From assembly GCF_049943955.1 (NCBI RefSeq), contig NZ_JBNFTW010000001.1, forward strand, positions 248,001 through 312,000: 64,000 nt of DNA. Direction: 5' to 3'. This document shows, piece by piece, positions 50,338 to 59,622 of this stretch; the stretch's first letter is position 1, and every line of letters begins with the position of its first letter. This DNA is from Desulfosporosinus sp049943955 (GTDB taxonomy: Bacteria > Bacillota > Desulfitobacteriia > Desulfitobacteriales > Desulfitobacteriaceae). Position numbers and translations under genes: made by a program. Below the pieces are notes generated by a model. The model was not told the origin of the DNA, searched no databases, and saw only the letters and a list, made by a program, of their open reading frames with translations.

Positions 50338-50528
50338 CACTCCAGTTTGATTTTTAGAGATACGTTTTTACCTATCCCCTTTTGAAGACATTGCGGGTTT
50401 CTGGCTGCGTAAGTGTAATTTGGGAGCTGTTTTAATTAGAAGATAAGAGTAAGATTGTCCAGCTAACAATTAAGTATCCGTTAAGCTTTCATAAATGTAT
50501 GATCTTATATATCAAGAAAGGTAAAGAA

Positions 50529-51851
50529 ATGCTTATTAATCTCTGTAATGAACAAGATGCAACGATTAAGAATCCGAGTCTGCTGCGTTATGCACAGATC
50601 TATCGCGATATCTATAAAAGATTCCTGGCTCAAATTACTGCCTCTGTTATTACATTAGGCGCTAATCAAGAAAAAGAGATAAGTCATAAAATCGAACGTT
50701 TGCGGGATTTGGGTGTAGTCTTCCGTAATGATGATAAAAGCCTTTTCCTAAATTGGTTGTCACCTGCTTGTGAGAATTGTAAGACTGGAGTGGGATCGAC
50801 AACCTTGTTTTTTTCTCTACAGTGCCCGCGCCAATGCTATTTTTGTTTTAACCCCAACCAGGAGGGATATGAATATTATCGTCAGAATCTAAGAAACTGT
50901 GGACAAGAATTACAGGAAATTCACCAACAAGGTAAGAGAATTTTACACCTGGCTTTATCTGGAGGGGAACCGCTGCTTCATCCAGCCGAAGTCGTCAACT
51001 TTTTCAAAACAGCACTGGATTTATTTCCAAATGTCTATACGCGACTCTACACGGCTGGGGATCTTCTTAATCCGGATTTATTAGGAGCACTTCAAAAAAA
51101 TGGACTGAATGAAATTCGCTTTAGCCTTAAGCTGGAAGACACTGAAGAAGTACGCAGCCGAGTTCTTGATAATATCGCCTTAGCTAAATCGTATATCCCA
51201 GTTGTCATGGTTGAGATGCCGATAATTCCAGGTACTTTAGAGGAAATGAAAAAATTATTATCTCACTTAAATGATCTGGACATTAACGGTATTAATCTAT
51301 TGGAGTTTTGCTATCCTTTCAATAATACTGAGGAATTTCGCAAGAGAGGATGCAAAATTAAAAATCCACCGTTTAATGTGCTTTACGATTATTGGTATGC
51401 CGGAGGTCTGCCGATAGACAGAAGTGAGATTGAATGCCTTGATCTGCTGGAATATGCAATCGAACAACGGCTTAAGATAGGAGTTCATTATTGTTCGCTT
51501 GAAAATAAGCTAACCGGACAAATTTATCAACAAAACCTTGGGCAGTGTGTTGAACGTTATTATTACTTATCGGGAAAAGATTATTATTACAAATCTGCAA
51601 AGGTGTTCGGTAACGATATCTTAACTGTCAAACAGATTTTAGATAAAAATCAGATTAAAACTTATAATCTTAGTAAACGCTATGACTTTTTGGAGTTCAA
51701 TGTAAAAGACATCGATTTCCTTAAAGATATTGATATAGAGATAGTTATTTCCTCAAATGTTATGGAAGAACGTAATGATGGCAAATATTTACGTGAACTT
51801 AAATTGGATTTAATTAATCCTAGCGATTTTCAGTGGCAAAACGAATTATAA
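50529..51851 (+). CDS. Radical SAM protein of unknown substrate
   Basis: 440 residues from ATG 50529. The radical SAM motif is CPRQCYFC, with LALSGGEPLLHP as the SAM-binding glycine motif. Before it is a PACENCK cysteine pair that might bind metal. The C-terminal third has cysteines (HYCSLENK; LGQCVERYY) that could hold an auxiliary cluster. No SPASM motif is obvious. It stands alone between the dms operon and the fdh-hyd cluster, so a maturation role for one of these enzymes is possible but not shown. Confidence 0.8.
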   Translation: MLINLCNEQDATIKNPSLLRYAQIYRDIYKRFLAQITASVITLGANQEKEISHKIERLRDLGVVFRNDDKSLFLNWLSPACENCKTGVGSTTLFFSLQCPRQCYFCFNPNQEGYEYYRQNLRNCGQELQEIHQQGKRILHLALSGGEPLLHPAEVVNFFKTALDLFPNVYTRLYTAGDLLNPDLLGALQKNGLNEIRFSLKLEDTEEVRSRVLDNIALAKSYIPVVMVEMPIIPGTLEEMKKLLSHLNDLDINGINLLEFCYPFNNTEEFRKRGCKIKNPPFNVLYDYWYAGGLPIDRSEIECLDLLEYAIEQRLKIGVHYCSLENKLTGQIYQQNLGQCVERYYYLSGKDYYYKSAKVFGNDILTVKQILDKNQIKTYNLSKRYDFLEFNVKDIDFLKDIDIEIVISSNVMEERNDGKYLRELKLDLINPSDFQWQNEL

Positions 51852-52024
51852 AAGCAAAATTGCAAGAAGGGGTATCAAGAGGCATTGTTTTATACTTAGC
51901 AACTTGTCGAACTCTATTGCATGGTGTAGAATGTTGTAATATGAGTGGCCGACTTAATAAGTGCTTTCTTTAGGAAATTTGTTTATTGATCTTTACCGGG
52001 GTTGCTAGTTGAGGTGTCATCGCA

Positions 52025-52399
52025 ATGTTTGACAAAAGTCCTGAAATGCAGGAGAAAATAAGAAAATTAGCCGTAAAAATAGTTAAACACTATAGAGGAA
52101 AGGGTCCCGAGTATGTTATAGTAAAAATAGACGATGAATTGATAACCATAACTATTAAAGGGATTCTTTCCAATCTGTCCGAAATCTTAGTCGAAGAGGG
52201 CGACGTTGAGCGGGTCAAAGAATATTGGAAAACCTTGAGGCCTTATCTGGAAAATCAATATGCAGAAGAGGTTTATGAATTAATAGGCAGGAACTTTGAA
52301 TATACTTGGCAAATTAATCATCTGGAAAGTCCCGACAGAACGATTGTTTTATTTTTGAAATTCATAGGCGATGGTTCGATTGAAAAGAAAAAGGTTTGA
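52025..52399 (+). CDS. DUF2294 (MpsC-like) protein
   Basis: 124 residues from ATG 52025. The pattern KIVKHYRGKGPEYVIVKIDDELITITIKGILSNLSEILVEEG matches DUF2294, the family of the staphylococcal MpsC protein (membrane-potential generating system); the molecular role is unclear. It precedes a terminator and then fdhF. Members are often found near formate dehydrogenase genes, though I cannot check that here. Confidence 0.75.
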   Translation: MFDKSPEMQEKIRKLAVKIVKHYRGKGPEYVIVKIDDELITITIKGILSNLSEILVEEGDVERVKEYWKTLRPYLENQYAEEVYELIGRNFEYTWQINHLESPDRTIVLFLKFIGDGSIEKKKV

Positions 52400-52423
52400 A
52401 ATAAAACTTTTTAGCTTTTAATA

Positions 52424-52475
52424 AACCAGTACAATTGCGTTTTAATACGCTGTGTACTGGTTTTTTATTTTTAGC
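52424..52475 (+). terminator. Terminator before fdhF
   Basis: Perfect stem AACCAGTACA (52424-52433) with TGTACTGGTT (52453-52462), an inner GCGT/ACGC stem, and a T-rich run to 52475. It ends only 25 bases before the fdhF start codon. Confidence 0.85.
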
Positions 52476-52499
52476 AATGACCTTAAAGGAGAAGATAAC

Positions 52500-54635
52500 A
52501 TGGAGAAAAAAGTATTAACAGTCTGCCCATATTGTGGTACAGGATGTAAGTTGTATCTTGTCGTTAAGGATGGGCAGGTAATCAGAGCTGAGGCTGCCGA
52601 TGGAAGAACAAATGAAGGGAATCTGTGCCTAAAGGGCTACTATGGGTGGGATTTCTTAAATGATCCTCAAATCTTGACCGCAAGGCTAAAAAGACCACTC
52701 ATCAGAAAAAATGGGAAATTAGAAGAAGTTTCTTGGCAGGAAGCCGTAGAATTTGTTGCCGGGAAGCTCACTGAAATTAAAAAGGAATACGGCCCGGATG
52801 CAATTATGGGTACCGGTTCGGCACGAGGAGCCGGAAATGAAGCGAATTATGTCATGCAGAAGTTCATGAGGGCTGTTATTGGCACTAATAACATCGATCA
52901 CTGCGCCAGAGTTTGACACGCTCCTTCTGTGGCCGGTCTGGCCCAGTCGTTAGGAAACGGTGCAATGTCTAATTCTATTCCTGAGATAGAAAATGCGGAT
53001 TTATTGCTGATATTTGGGTACAACGGGGCGGACTCTCACCCTATTGTTGCCCGGCGAATCATTAAGGCCAAGGAAAAAGGAGCTAAGGTGATTGTCGTGG
53101 ATCCAAGAATAACTGAATCCGTGAGAATTGCAGATTTGTGGCTTCCCTTAAAAGGAGGTACCAATATGGCCTTAGTTAATGCCTGCGGTAATGTCCTGAT
53201 TAATGAAGAGCTATATGACAAGGACTATGTAAGTAAGTATGTGGAAGGCCTAGAAGACTATAAAACTGAAGTGGCTAAATACACTCCAGAATATGCAGAG
53301 GAAATAACCGGTGTCAAGGCAGATGACATAAGAAAAGCGATGAGAGACTATGCTGGGGCGAAAAACGCTATGATTCTCTATGGTATGGGCGTTTGTCAAT
53401 TTTCTCAAGCAGTTGATGTCGTCAGAGGATTGGCCTCTCTGGCACTGCTGAGCGGTAATTTGGGCAGAGCGAATGTTGGTATTGGTCCTGTGAGAGGGCA
53501 AAATAATGTTCAGGGAACTTGTGACATGGGAACGCTTCCCGATGTTTATCCGGGCTACCAAGGGGTGACGGATGCAAAAGCGCGGAAAAAATTCGAGAAG
53601 GCCTGGGGAGTTAAATTATCCGAGCGGGTCGGCTATAAGCTTACGGAAATACCCCATTTGGTGCTCCATGAGGATAAGGTTAAAGCTTATTACATCATGG
53701 GGGAAGATCCTGTGCAGAGTGATCCAAATGCCGGTGAGGTAAGAGAAGTCCTTGATAAGATGGAGCTGGTCATTGTTCAGGATATTTTTATGAACAAGAC
53801 GGCACTTCATGCCGATGTTATACTACCGGCTACCTCCTGGGGAGAACATGAAGGGGTATATTCCTCTGCTGATCGCGGCTTCCAGAGATTCAAAAAAGCA
53901 GTGGAACCCAAGGGTGAATGCAAACCTGATTGGCAGATTATATGTGAAATTGCCACGGCCATGGGGTATGAGATGAAGTATAAGGATACCGAGGAAATAT
54001 GGAATGAGATGAGACGTCTCTGTCCTAGTTTTGCAGGGGCAAGTTATAAGCGCTTGGATGAATTAGGAAGTATTCAGTGGCCATGTCCGACAGAGGAGCA
54101 TAGCGGAACACCCTATTTATATGGAGAAAATCAATTTTCAACGCCTAATGGAAAAGGACAACTATTTGCCTGTGACTGGAGGCCTCCACTGGAACTGGCA
54201 GATGAGGAATTTCCCCTGAGTCTGTCAACGGTACGGGAGGTTGGCCATTACTCTGTAAGAACAATGACGGGAAACTGCCGTGCTCTGCAACAACTTGCAG
54301 ATGAGCCGGGATATGTACAACTCAGTGTCGAAGACGCTGAAGAACTTAATATCAAAGACCAGGAGTTGATAAGAATCAGTTCGCGAAGAGGAAGCGTTAT
54401 GGCCAGGGCTCTTGTAACTGAAAGAGTGAAAAAGGGTGCAACCTATATGACATATCAGTGGTGGATTGGAGCATGCAACGAATTGACCAGTGACCATGTT
54501 GACCCAATTACCAAAACTCCTGAATTTAAATATTGCGCTGTTAAAGTGGAAAGAATTAAGGACCAAGCGTGGGCTGAGCAGCATGTAAGAGACGAATACG
54601 CTAAATTAAGGAAACAGATGGGTGTAAACGTGTGA
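52500..54635 (+). CDS. fdhF: Selenocysteine formate dehydrogenase H-type catalytic subunit (UGA read as Sec139)
   Basis: Mo/W-bis-MGD enzyme interconverting formate and CO2. 711 residues if the in-frame TGA at 52914-52916 is read as selenocysteine. The context CARV-Sec-HAPSVAGLAQSLG is the formate-dehydrogenase active site, and the position (139) matches Sec140 of E. coli FdhF. The frame is unbroken on both sides. N-terminal [4Fe-4S] CPYCGTGCKLYLV with a fourth Cys in NLCLKGYYGWDF. No Tat signal, so cytoplasmic. ATG 52500 after AAAGGAGAAG. First gene of fdhF-hycB-hydA-hycB. The selenocysteine machinery must lie outside the window. Confidence 0.96.
52914..52955 (+). promoter_or_regulatory. Bacterial SECIS element directing Sec insertion
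   Basis: Immediately after the UGA: CTG (52927-52929), bulged T (52930), GGCC (52931-52934), loop GGTCT (52935-52939), GGCC (52940-52943), CAG (52944-52946). Counting the U of UGA as 1, the bulged U is base 17 and the loop G-U are bases 23-24, the positions known to matter for SelB binding in E. coli fdhF. Confidence 0.93.
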
Positions 54636-54687
54636 GTCTTAAGGTTGGATATAAGGTTAAAAATTGCTGAGGAAAGGACGAGTCAGG

Positions 54688-55266
54688 ATGAGCGGAACTT
54701 TAAATTCATTTGTGGCAGCAAACTCTAATAAGTGTATCGGTTGTAAAGTTTGTGAAATAGTTTGCTTTGCGGTTCATAATAAGGAAAATCAAGTGGCAAT
54801 GGCTGTGGGAACTATAGAATCCCCGATCATTCCAAGGTTATACCTTGTAAGGGGTGAAGACCTTAAAATGCCCATTCAATGCCGGCACTGCGAAGATGCG
54901 CCTTGTGCCAATTCCTGCCGCATCGGAGCAATTAAGCAGGAGGACAATAGGATTGTAATTGACGAGACCGCCTGTATCGGCTGCAAAACATGTCTGCTCG
55001 CTTGTCCTTTTGGGGCCATCGATTTACTCCCGCAGTTTGAGGATGGCGAAGCCGTAATTCAAGCGAACCTGAAAGAAGAGGGCGAGTTCGGCCTTGAGGA
55101 AAAGGTTAAAACTGTTGCCTACAAGTGTGACCTGTGTAAAGAACATGGTAAGCCGGCGTGTGTTGCCGCTTGTCCACAACAAGCATTAACCCTTGTAATT
55201 CCTGCAGAAGAAAAGAAACGGCGAAATCGTCAGGCCGCTGTGAATCTTTTAGCAGCAGTAAAATAA
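54688..55266 (+). CDS. hycB: HycB-like polyferredoxin subunit (first copy)
   Basis: Electron-transfer protein of the HycB/HydN family, 192 residues from ATG 54688 (an in-frame TTG at 54664 is less likely). Four cysteine groups for [4Fe-4S] clusters: CIGCKVCEIVC, CRHCEDAPCANSC, CIGCKTCLLACP, CDLCKEHGKPACVAACP. The basic C-terminal tail KKRRNRQAAVNLLAAVK resembles the tail of the second copy. In hydrogen-dependent CO2 reductases such subunits link FdhF and the hydrogenase and form the filament through C-terminal helices. Confidence 0.88.
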   Translation: MSGTLNSFVAANSNKCIGCKVCEIVCFAVHNKENQVAMAVGTIESPIIPRLYLVRGEDLKMPIQCRHCEDAPCANSCRIGAIKQEDNRIVIDETACIGCKTCLLACPFGAIDLLPQFEDGEAVIQANLKEEGEFGLEEKVKTVAYKCDLCKEHGKPACVAACPQQALTLVIPAEEKKRRNRQAAVNLLAAVK

Positions 55267-55317
55267 CAGTGTGACTTAGAAGAGATAGTTGACAGCTAAG
55301 AGAAGGGAAAAGTAACG

Positions 55318-56706
55318 ATGGACAGAACAGATTATTTAATTAATATAGATCGTGAATTATGTACAGGGTGCAGACGCTGCGCAGAAGTTTGTCCTGTGAA
55401 TGCTATTGAAGGTGAAAAAGATGCCCCGCAATCCATCAATGAGGAACGCTGTGTTTTATGCGGTCAATGTGTCCAGATATGCAGTGTCTATGCTTCAGCT
55501 TTTGACGAAAGTTTAACACCAAGAGCAATTAAACTTGAGGAAAGAAGCATGCTGAAAACTGTCAAGGAGCCTCTTTTTGCTGCTTACTATATAGGTCATG
55601 CTCAACAAGTCAAGGAGGCTTTAGCTTCTGCCGAACTTTATAAAATTGTTCAATGTGCACCGGCTGTAAGAGTTTCTCTCGCAGAAGAATTCGGTTTTCC
55701 TTACGGTTCTCTCACACCCGGTAAAATGGCTGCGGCACTGCGAAGATTAGGCTTTGATCGTGTCTATGATACAAATTTTGGGGCAGATTTAACGATTATG
55801 GAGGAAGGCAGTGAGCTTGTTAAACGGATAGCAGAGGGTAAGAATCTCCCCATGTTTACTTCTTGCTGTCCCGCCTGGGTAAAATATGCCGAACAGGAAT
55901 ATCCGGAATTGCTTCATCATTTATCTAGCTGTAAGTCACCTCAGCAGATGTCCGGGGTTATCTTTAAAACTTACGGGGCCAAGATTGATAATATTGATCC
56001 GTCCAAAATCTTAAGCGCTGCAATTATGCCTTGTACCTGCAAACAATTTGAATGTGCGCGGGAAGAGATGGCGGACAGCGGCTATAGGGATGTGGATGTT
56101 GTCCTAACAACAAGGGAGTTAGCACAACTGATCAAGGATAGAGGAATTGACTTTGCCAATTTGCCGGATGAAGCCTTTGATTTACCGTTAGGTAACTATT
56201 CAGGAGCAGGTGCTATCTTCGGTACAACCGGCGGAGTTATGGAGGCAGCTTTGAGAACATGTTATGAATTAATGACTAAAAAGCCTGCCCCAAGAATAGA
56301 ACTGAATTTTGTCAGAGGCAGTGAGAGTATTAAGACCGCAATGATACGGGCGGGTGAGATGGAACTTAGGGTTGCTGTGGTTTCAGGCTTAAAGAACGCT
56401 GCTAAGATCCTTGAAGATGTGAAGGCAGGAAGATGCCAATATCACTTTATTGAGGTGATGACTTGTTCGAGAGGATGTATCAACGGCGGAGGACAGCCAA
56501 AATTTCTTTTACCGGAGTACAGAGAAGCGGCGTTAAGAAGCAGAAAAACTTCAATTTATGAGCATGATTCCCAGTTGAATATAAGGAAGTCTCATGAAAA
56601 TCCGGATATTCTAAAACTGTATAAGGAATTCGTGGGGGAACCTTTGGGACATCAATCGCATCATCTATTGCATACGGAATATGTTGTCAGAAAGGGGCAA
56701 AACTAA
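55318..56706 (+). CDS. hydA: [FeFe] hydrogenase catalytic subunit, HydA2-like
   Basis: H2-producing or H2-oxidising [FeFe] hydrogenase. 462 residues: two N-terminal [4Fe-4S] ferredoxin motifs (CTGCRRCAEVCP, CVLCGQCVQIC), then H-cluster motifs L1 TSCCPAW (Cys183, Cys184), L2 MPCTCKQFE (Cys239) and L3 MTCSRGCINGGGQP (Cys383, Cys387). No longer N-terminal cluster domain and no NAD-linked partner genes, so it fits the compact HydA2 type of hydrogen-dependent CO2 reductases. ATG 55318; its stop overlaps the next start. Confidence 0.95.
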   Translation: MDRTDYLINIDRELCTGCRRCAEVCPVNAIEGEKDAPQSINEERCVLCGQCVQICSVYASAFDESLTPRAIKLEERSMLKTVKEPLFAAYYIGHAQQVKEALASAELYKIVQCAPAVRVSLAEEFGFPYGSLTPGKMAAALRRLGFDRVYDTNFGADLTIMEEGSELVKRIAEGKNLPMFTSCCPAWVKYAEQEYPELLHHLSSCKSPQQMSGVIFKTYGAKIDNIDPSKILSAAIMPCTCKQFECAREEMADSGYRDVDVVLTTRELAQLIKDRGIDFANLPDEAFDLPLGNYSGAGAIFGTTGGVMEAALRTCYELMTKKPAPRIELNFVRGSESIKTAMIRAGEMELRVAVVSGLKNAAKILEDVKAGRCQYHFIEVMTCSRGCINGGGQPKFLLPEYREAALRSRKTSIYEHDSQLNIRKSHENPDILKLYKEFVGEPLGHQSHHLLHTEYVVRKGQN

Positions 56707-57278
56707 TGAATAGCTTTGTTGTCGCAGATCCCAATAAATGCATCGGCTGCAGAACCTGTGAAGTAGCCTGTGTTGTGGCTCATTCAAGTGAGAATATATT
56801 TACCTCAACAAAGCTGGAAATTGAATTTAATCCACGGCTGAGTGTTATAAAAACCGCAGCTGTAAGCGCTCCCATACAGTGCCGGCATTGTGAAGATGCT
56901 CCTTGTGCCAATGCTTGTCCCGAAGGGTGCATTGTGAATAAGGAGGGGGTTATCTATATCAATCAAAGGACTTGTATCGGCTGTAAAACCTGTATCGTGG
57001 CATGTCCTTTTGGTGCTATAGAGATGGTCTCAAGCTATGAAGATGGAGAGAAGAAACAGCAAGCGGGATTAAAATGTGATGACGGCGGCAAGCTCTGCAT
57101 TAAAGAGAAAATGGTTGCGAATAAATGTGATCTGTGCTTGGGAAGACAAGGCGGACCGGCTTGTATGGAAGTGTGCCCTACAGATGCTTTTAGAATCGTT
57201 AATTCTGATGACTTAGTAAGAGAAACCAAGGAAAAGAGACGTCGAAGTGTGATCGGCCTATCTATGCCGAACGTGTGA
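56706..57278 (+). CDS. hycB: HycB-like polyferredoxin subunit (second copy)
   Basis: 190 residues, paralogue of the gene at 54688: CIGCRTCEVAC, CRHCEDAPCANACP, CIGCKTCIVACP, CDLCLGRQGGPACMEVCP, four [4Fe-4S] clusters. The ATG at 56706 overlaps the hydA stop, so the two are translationally coupled. The C-terminal tail KEKRRRSVIGLSMPNV is basic and helical as in the first copy. Two different HycB subunits beside FdhF and HydA2 match the HDCR composition known from Acetobacterium and Thermoanaerobacter. Confidence 0.88.
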   Translation: MNSFVVADPNKCIGCRTCEVACVVAHSSENIFTSTKLEIEFNPRLSVIKTAAVSAPIQCRHCEDAPCANACPEGCIVNKEGVIYINQRTCIGCKTCIVACPFGAIEMVSSYEDGEKKQQAGLKCDDGGKLCIKEKMVANKCDLCLGRQGGPACMEVCPTDAFRIVNSDDLVRETKEKRRRSVIGLSMPNV

Positions 57279-57352
57279 CTTTAAACTTGGCAAGAAACAA
57301 TTTGAAGTTTTACGGGATAGGTACCCTACTATTTGTGTTCATCAACAATACG

Positions 57353-58474
57353 TTAGAACATAGAGAGATATTCTTTAATACAAAATGACATCATAAGATT
57401 AAATTTAATCGAAGAATTGTCCAGCTCAATATTAAGGATTTCTTTAATTTTTCGCAGGCGGTAGATGATCGTATTTCGATGCGTGTGCAGCCGGGATGCC
57501 GTATCGAGCAGGCTGCAATCTGATAAGAGGTAAATATGAAGCGTGTTCATGTAATCTGAATCGTGGTCGCGATCGTATTTTTCTAATTTGCCCAGATGCT
57601 GCGAAAAAAGTGTTTCCAGCAAACTTGGATCAGATAAACTGAAAAATATCTGAAACAGTCCAAGCTCATCAAAACGCACACTCTGCCGTTTGTAGAATTC
57701 TGCAGCAGCCAGAGAAAAACGAGCGCGTTTATAGTTTAAACTAATTTGGGCAAGGGAATGTGCTGTATCACTGATACCCAGAATAATACTGTCACAATAA
57801 CAAATCAGTGTAATTACCCTTTCCAAGGAAAGCTGCTTCTGTGCCGTATTATAGACAAGAATGTGCATATTGTCATATTGAAACAGGTGATATTTCAGAC
57901 TGTAGCTGTTCAGTGGTGAAGTAATTATGGTTGTATCTGTTAAATTTCGGATTACGAGAACTCTGTAGTCTCCTGTAGTTTCAAACCCAAACTGATTTAG
58001 AGCGCGGAGAGTATTGTCTTGTACCGGCATCTGATTAATGGCGTTCTGAAAGGTTGCACTGAGTTGATTTTCCCAATTGTTGTCATAGAGAAGGAGTTTG
58101 CAGAAATCCTGCAAAATGTCCACTAAATGTATCTCCCAAGGCATCGTGAAGAGCGGAAATCCGTTGGTATTGCAAAAATCGATAATTTCTGGAGTAATAT
58201 CTTCCTTACTAATATACTTACCTACATTAAGCACGATGCCGCTGCAATTGTGCAGAGCGATCGTACGGATGAAATTATACAGATTAATGTTATTTTGAGT
58301 AAAAAGCCCTGTGGTAATAACCAGCTCTCCACCCTTTAAAAATGAAACGGTTTGAATATCTTCGGTAACATATACCCAGGAAGTAGCATTGTTCAACCCA
58401 TTTTGCCCGCCAAGGATGGTCATCATGTATTTTGTTCTTGCAGACTCATATAAAGTTTTTACTTGTGTCCGCAT
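57353..58474 (-). CDS. PucR family transcriptional regulator
   Basis: 373 residues, transcribed leftwards; ATG at 58472-58474 with AAGGAGG 8 nt upstream (an upstream in-frame start at 58513 is less likely). N-terminal PucR/purine-catabolism sensor domain (about residues 10-125, KGGELVITTGLF), a central GGDEF-like region and a C-terminal helix-turn-helix (LDTASRLHTHRNTIIYRLRKIKEIL). Such regulators control nitrogen or purine/amine catabolism. It is convergent with hycB and divergent from the cytidylate-kinase-like gene and the pot operon, which are plausible targets. Confidence 0.88.
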   Translation of the reverse strand: MRTQVKTLYESARTKYMMTILGGQNGLNNATSWVYVTEDIQTVSFLKGGELVITTGLFTQNNINLYNFIRTIALHNCSGIVLNVGKYISKEDITPEIIDFCNTNGFPLFTMPWEIHLVDILQDFCKLLLYDNNWENQLSATFQNAINQMPVQDNTLRALNQFGFETTGDYRVLVIRNLTDTTIITSPLNSYSLKYHLFQYDNMHILVYNTAQKQLSLERVITLICYCDSIILGISDTAHSLAQISLNYKRARFSLAAAEFYKRQSVRFDELGLFQIFFSLSDPSLLETLFSQHLGKLEKYDRDHDSDYMNTLHIYLLSDCSLLDTASRLHTHRNTIIYRLRKIKEILNIELDNSSIKFNLMMSFCIKEYLSMF

Positions 58475-58698
58475 AGGGCTAACCTCCTTGGTAGATTTTT
58501 TTGAGTATATCATACTAATTTTACTAATTAAATAATAAATATAGTAAGTTGATTTCTAGCTGAGGTCCGCCAAAGCCTTCGGAAAAAGGCTTGATACTTT
58601 TATTTGGGGAGAAGCATTGTTGCTCAGGAATTGCCCAAAGGGTCAATGAATTGTACTGGGAATACAAAAAAATGCAAAATGTTTGTTGAGTGGGCCCA

Positions 58699-58726
58699 TT
58701 GGATTATAGTTTATGTGTGCTAAAAT
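58699..58726 (+). promoter_or_regulatory. Candidate promoter in the pucR-58771 divergent region
   Basis: TTGGAT (58699-58704), 16-bp spacer, TAAAAT (58721-58726), leaving a leader of about 40 nt. The rest of the 296-base divergent gap (58475-58770) is A+T-rich with no recognised operator. Confidence 0.5.
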
Positions 58727-58770
58727 ACTAACATAAACAAAACAAGATTTCTCCGAAGGGATGATTAACT

Positions 58771-59373
58771 ACGGGACAAAAATTTGTAGTTACAATAGCA
58801 CGGCAGTTTGGCAGTCTAGGTCGGCCGATCGCTCGAAAAGTCAGTGAAATGTTGGGCATCGAATATTACGACAGAGAGATCGTGGAATTCACCTCAAAGA
58901 AGCTGAATCTTCCTGTTTCAACTATAAGTGATGAAGAGGAAAGTGCAAAATCTGAGTTTTTCAACATGAGTTATCCGTTGGGTATGGGGACTAACGAAAT
59001 TCAGGATCAAATATTTGCTGTTCAGCAAAAAATTATCACAGATTTCGCGGAAAAAAAGCCATGTATCATCGTTGGTCGGTGTTCAGATTATATTCTCAAA
59101 GATTATACGGATATTATTAATGTATTCATCTATGCACCTTATACCGCAAGACTTTGTAATTGTGTGGAGATATTGAATATGCAACCCGCCGAGGCAAAGA
59201 AAATGATTGCTGCTGTCGACAAAGCGAGGGACGCATACCACAAACACTATTGTGGTTACTCCATGTCAGATAAAGACTTCAAGCATGTAATGCTGGATTC
59301 CAGTTTACTGGGAGTTGAGGGAACCTGTGAAGTGCTCGTAGAAATTATAAGGAAGAGATTCAATTTGAAATAA
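58771..59373 (+). CDS. Cytidylate kinase-like family protein with apparent ACG start
   Basis: Homology begins at the codon ACG 58771: (T)GQKFVVTIARQFGSLGRPIARKVSEMLGIEYYDREIVEF, where family members read MGQKF or similar. No ATG, GTG or TTG lies in frame between an upstream TGA and ATG 58849. GAAGGG (58755-58760) is 10 nt before the ACG. A start at 58849 would delete the conserved nucleotide-binding N-terminus (IARQFGSLG). From ACG the protein has 200 residues. The family resembles cytidylate kinase (AAA-type NMP kinase fold) but its substrate is unknown. Confidence 0.75.
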   Translation, partial: TGQKFVVTIARQFGSLGRPIARKVSEMLGIEYYDREIVEFTSKKLNLPVSTISDEEESAKSEFFNMSYPLGMGTNEIQDQIFAVQQKIITDFAEKKPCIIVGRCSDYILKDYTDIINVFIYAPYTARLCNCVEILNMQPAEAKKMIAAVDKARDAYHKHYCGYSMSDKDFKHVMLDSSLLGVEGTCEVLVEIIRKRFNLK

Positions 59374-59483
59374 CAGGCTCTGAAAATAGAATCTCCAAAC
59401 TATGCAATGGGGCATTTCTGATTAAATATCCAAAAAAGCAACAAAGTGTTAGAACTGGATTGTTTCATCTTATAACAACAATG

Positions 59484-59517
59484 GGGTTGTTTCGCTACAG
59501 GCGAGACAACCCTTTTT
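59484..59517 (+). terminator. Terminator after the cytidylate kinase-like gene
   Basis: Stem GGGTTGTTTCGC (59484-59495) with GCGAGACAACCC (59501-59512), followed by TTTTT. It separates this gene from the pot operon. Confidence 0.85.
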
Positions 59518-59622
59518 CTTGTCCTGACGCAGGTGTTGGCTTAACAACCGCTTTTATTGTTAAGTTTTTATAAGAGATAACCAACACAAGTATTAATTAA
59601 ATCAAAGTAAGGAGGAACTTTC

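Noticed and set aside
52914..52916. Premature stop or pseudogene in fdhF
   Set aside because: The frame is intact on both sides, the UGA is at the known active-site position, and a SECIS hairpin with correct spacing follows.
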